A stretch of DNA of 55,019 nt from an uncultured Clostridia bacterium. Its GTDB lineage: Bacteria; Bacillota; Clostridia; Oscillospirales; Acutalibacteraceae. Shown piece after piece: positions 53,526 to 55,019 of the stretch. How positions within the stretch are numbered: the stretch's first letter is position 1; each line of letters opens with the position of its first letter. The stretch covers positions 1 to 55,019 of the forward strand of contig CANRIZ010000018.1 of the NCBI GenBank assembly GCA_947630835.1, written 5' to 3'. The translations under genes were made by a program, and so were the position numbers. Under the pieces are notes generated by a model. It was given only the letters and a program-made list of their open reading frames with translations. It made no database searches and was not told the DNA's origin.

Positions 53526-54806
53526 ATGCTTGATATAAAATTTGTAAGGGAAAATCCCGAAGCGGTAAAAGAAAACATAAAAAAGAAATTTCAGGACGAA
53601 AAGCTTGCGCTTGTTGACGAGGTAATTGAAATCGACAGGCAATTCAGGGAGTCCAAGAACAAGGCGGATACTCTCAGGGGCGACCGCAACCGTATAAGCA
53701 AGCAAATCGGTATGTTTATGGCAAAGGGTCAAAAGGACGACGCCGAGGCGGCAAAAGCCAAGGTGAAGGAAATCAACGACGAACTGGTTTCGCTTGAGGC
53801 GAAGGAAACGGAGCTTGAAGCGGAGCTTAAAAAGAGAATGATGGTTATTCCGCAGATGATAGGCAAGGACGTGCCTATCGGCAGGGACGACAGCGAAAAC
53901 GTCGAGCTTCAAAAGTTCGGCGAGCCGACGGTACCGGAGTTTGAAGTGCCGTACCATGTGGATATAATGGAAAATCTTAACGGTATCGACCTTGACAGCG
54001 CAAGGAAAACAAGCGGCAACGGCTTTTATTATCTTTGCGGCGACATTGCGAGATTACATTCTTCAATCCTTTCATACGCAAGGGATTTTATGATAGACAG
54101 GGGCTTTACCTATTACATCCCTCCGTTTATGATAAGGGGCGAGGTTGTAACGGGCGTTATGAGCTTTGCCGAAATGGAAAATATGATGTATAAGATTGAG
54201 GGCGAGGACCTTTATCTTATAGGCACAAGCGAACATTCTATGATAGGCAAATTCATTGATACCATTGTTCCCGAGGCCGAGCTTCCCAAGGCGCTCACCT
54301 CTTATTCCCCGTGCTTCCGCAAGGAGGTAGGCGCGCACGGCATCGAGGAGAGGGGCGTTTACAGGATACATCAGTTTGAAAAGCAGGAAATGGTAGTTGT
54401 CTGCAAACCCGAGGAGAGCGATATTTGGTACGACAGGCTTTGGAACAACACGGTCGATTTCTTCCGCAGTCTTGACATACCCGTAAGAACGCTTGAATGT
54501 TGCTCCGGCGACCTTGCGGATTTAAAGGTAAAGAGCCTTGACGTTGAAGCGTGGAGTCCGCGACAGAAGAAATATTTTGAAGTAGGCTCTTGTTCAAATC
54601 TCGGCGACGCCCAGGCGAGAAGGCTCGGCATAAGAATTAAGGGCAAGGACGGAAATTACTTCGCGCACACGCTTAACAATACCGTTGTTGCGCCCCCGAG
54701 AATGTTAATAGCTTTCCTTGAAAACAATCTCAACGAGGACGGCTCTGTAAACATTCCCGAACCGCTTAGAATGTATATGGGCGGAAAAAGCAAAATTGAA
54801 AAATAA
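53526..54806 (+). CDS. serS: Seryl-tRNA synthetase
   Basis: 426 residues. N-terminal long coiled-coil arm (about 30-105), then class II core: TSEHSMIGKF, CFRKEVGAHGIEERGVYRIHQFEKQEM (motif 2) and NNTVVAPPRMLIAFLEN (motif 3). Ribosome binding site GGAGGA. 24 bases after parB; no T-box leader, so it may be read with the par operon. Confidence 0.97.
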   Translation: MLDIKFVRENPEAVKENIKKKFQDEKLALVDEVIEIDRQFRESKNKADTLRGDRNRISKQIGMFMAKGQKDDAEAAKAKVKEINDELVSLEAKETELEAELKKRMMVIPQMIGKDVPIGRDDSENVELQKFGEPTVPEFEVPYHVDIMENLNGIDLDSARKTSGNGFYYLCGDIARLHSSILSYARDFMIDRGFTYYIPPFMIRGEVVTGVMSFAEMENMMYKIEGEDLYLIGTSEHSMIGKFIDTIVPEAELPKALTSYSPCFRKEVGAHGIEERGVYRIHQFEKQEMVVVCKPEESDIWYDRLWNNTVDFFRSLDIPVRTLECCSGDLADLKVKSLDVEAWSPRQKKYFEVGSCSNLGDAQARRLGIRIKGKDGNYFAHTLNNTVVAPPRMLIAFLENNLNEDGSVNIPEPLRMYMGGKSKIEK

Positions 54807-54854
54807 TATCGGCTTTTGATTCGGCATTTTCGGAGTGGACAAGCGGATAAACAC

Positions 54855-54894
54855 AAAACGGCTTCTCTTGCAATCGGAGAAGCCGTTTTTATTT
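54855..54894 (+). terminator. Intrinsic terminator after serS
   Basis: 13-bp perfect stem AAAACGGCTTCTC / GAGAAGCCGTTTT with a 9-base loop and a T-rich tail. Confidence 0.88.
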
Positions 54895-54985
54895 GCGCCG
54901 AGGGCGTTTTAACTCGATTTTTGTCTGCAAAAAATCGAAATTCAAGTTTTATACCCTGATCTCTCGGTCATTCACCCTGATTGTA

Positions 54986-55015
54986 TTGACAAAATATAGT
55001 AAAATATTGTATTTT
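54986..55015 (+). promoter_or_regulatory. Probable promoter of a gene beyond the window
   Basis: TTGACA (54986-54991) with an 18-base spacer and TATTTT (55010-55015) at the right edge. The gene it serves is outside the window. Confidence 0.4.
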
Positions 55016-55019
55016 AGAA

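Overview
This window is the replication-origin region of a low-to-moderate GC, Gram-positive (monoderm) member of the Clostridia. A lineage near Oscillospirales/Ruminococcaceae is inferred from gene content and gene style; genus and species are not determined. Supporting features are the Firmicute origin order (dnaA-dnaN-yaaA-recF-remB-gyrB-gyrA on one side, rpmH-rnpA-yidD-yidC-jag-mnmE-mnmG-rsmG-noc-parA-parB on the other), lipobox lipoproteins, a sortase-type surface protein, DapL-type lysine/diaminopimelate synthesis and DUF1836/DUF554 genes. No tRNA, rRNA, CRISPR array, transposase or phage gene was seen.

Layout. (1) 1-5.6 kb: membrane-bound metallophosphoesterase (+), DUF554 membrane protein (-), adenosylhomocysteinase (-), a DUF4474-like lipoprotein (+) and an HD nucleotidase of the YfbR type (+). 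(2) 5.6-5.9 kb: a non-coding string of hairpins. (3) 5.9-15.9 kb, minus strand: aspS, hisS, mgsA, then the cell-shape cluster minD-like/mrdA/mreD/mreC/mreB, then an OGG-type DNA glycosylase. (4) 15.9-24.7 kb: accessory region with an AT-rich gap holding a motif cluster, a small membrane ORF, a GH13 maltogenic-type amylase (-), a DUF1836 regulator, and an operon of ECF sigma factor, membrane anti-sigma-like protein and a 1,144-residue leucine-rich-repeat wall protein. (5) 24.8-34 kb, minus strand: glyA-dapF-dapL-purB-RING/zinc-ribbon membrane protein-galU as one probable operon, and CPBP protease-tadA-mrp as another. (6) 34-42.9 kb, minus strand: gyrA, gyrB, remB, recF, yaaA, dnaN, dnaA. (7) 42.9-43.4 kb: 500-base AT-rich gap, part of the probable oriC. 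(8) 43.4-54.8 kb, plus strand: rpmH to serS, with two parS sites and an extra lipoprotein gene between parA and parB.

Replication should diverge from about 42-43 kb, so housekeeping genes on both arms are co-directional with the fork. Plus-strand genes on the left arm, which are head-on, are almost all accessory. The right arm couples ribosome and RNase P supply, membrane insertion (YidC, YidD, Jag), tRNA U34 modification (MnmE/MnmG), 16S methylation (RsmG) and chromosome segregation (Noc, ParA, ParB, parS).

The most interesting signals are: repeated TGTTYAAAA motifs clustered in the dnaN-dnaA gap and again in the 16 kb gap, in a window where by eye I find no perfect TTATCCACA DnaA box, together with an unusual DnaA recognition helix (GGKQH instead of GGRDH); the hairpin string at 5.66-5.88 kb; the sigma/anti-sigma/LRR surface operon; and the lipoprotein embedded between parA and parB. 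All motif counts were made by eye.
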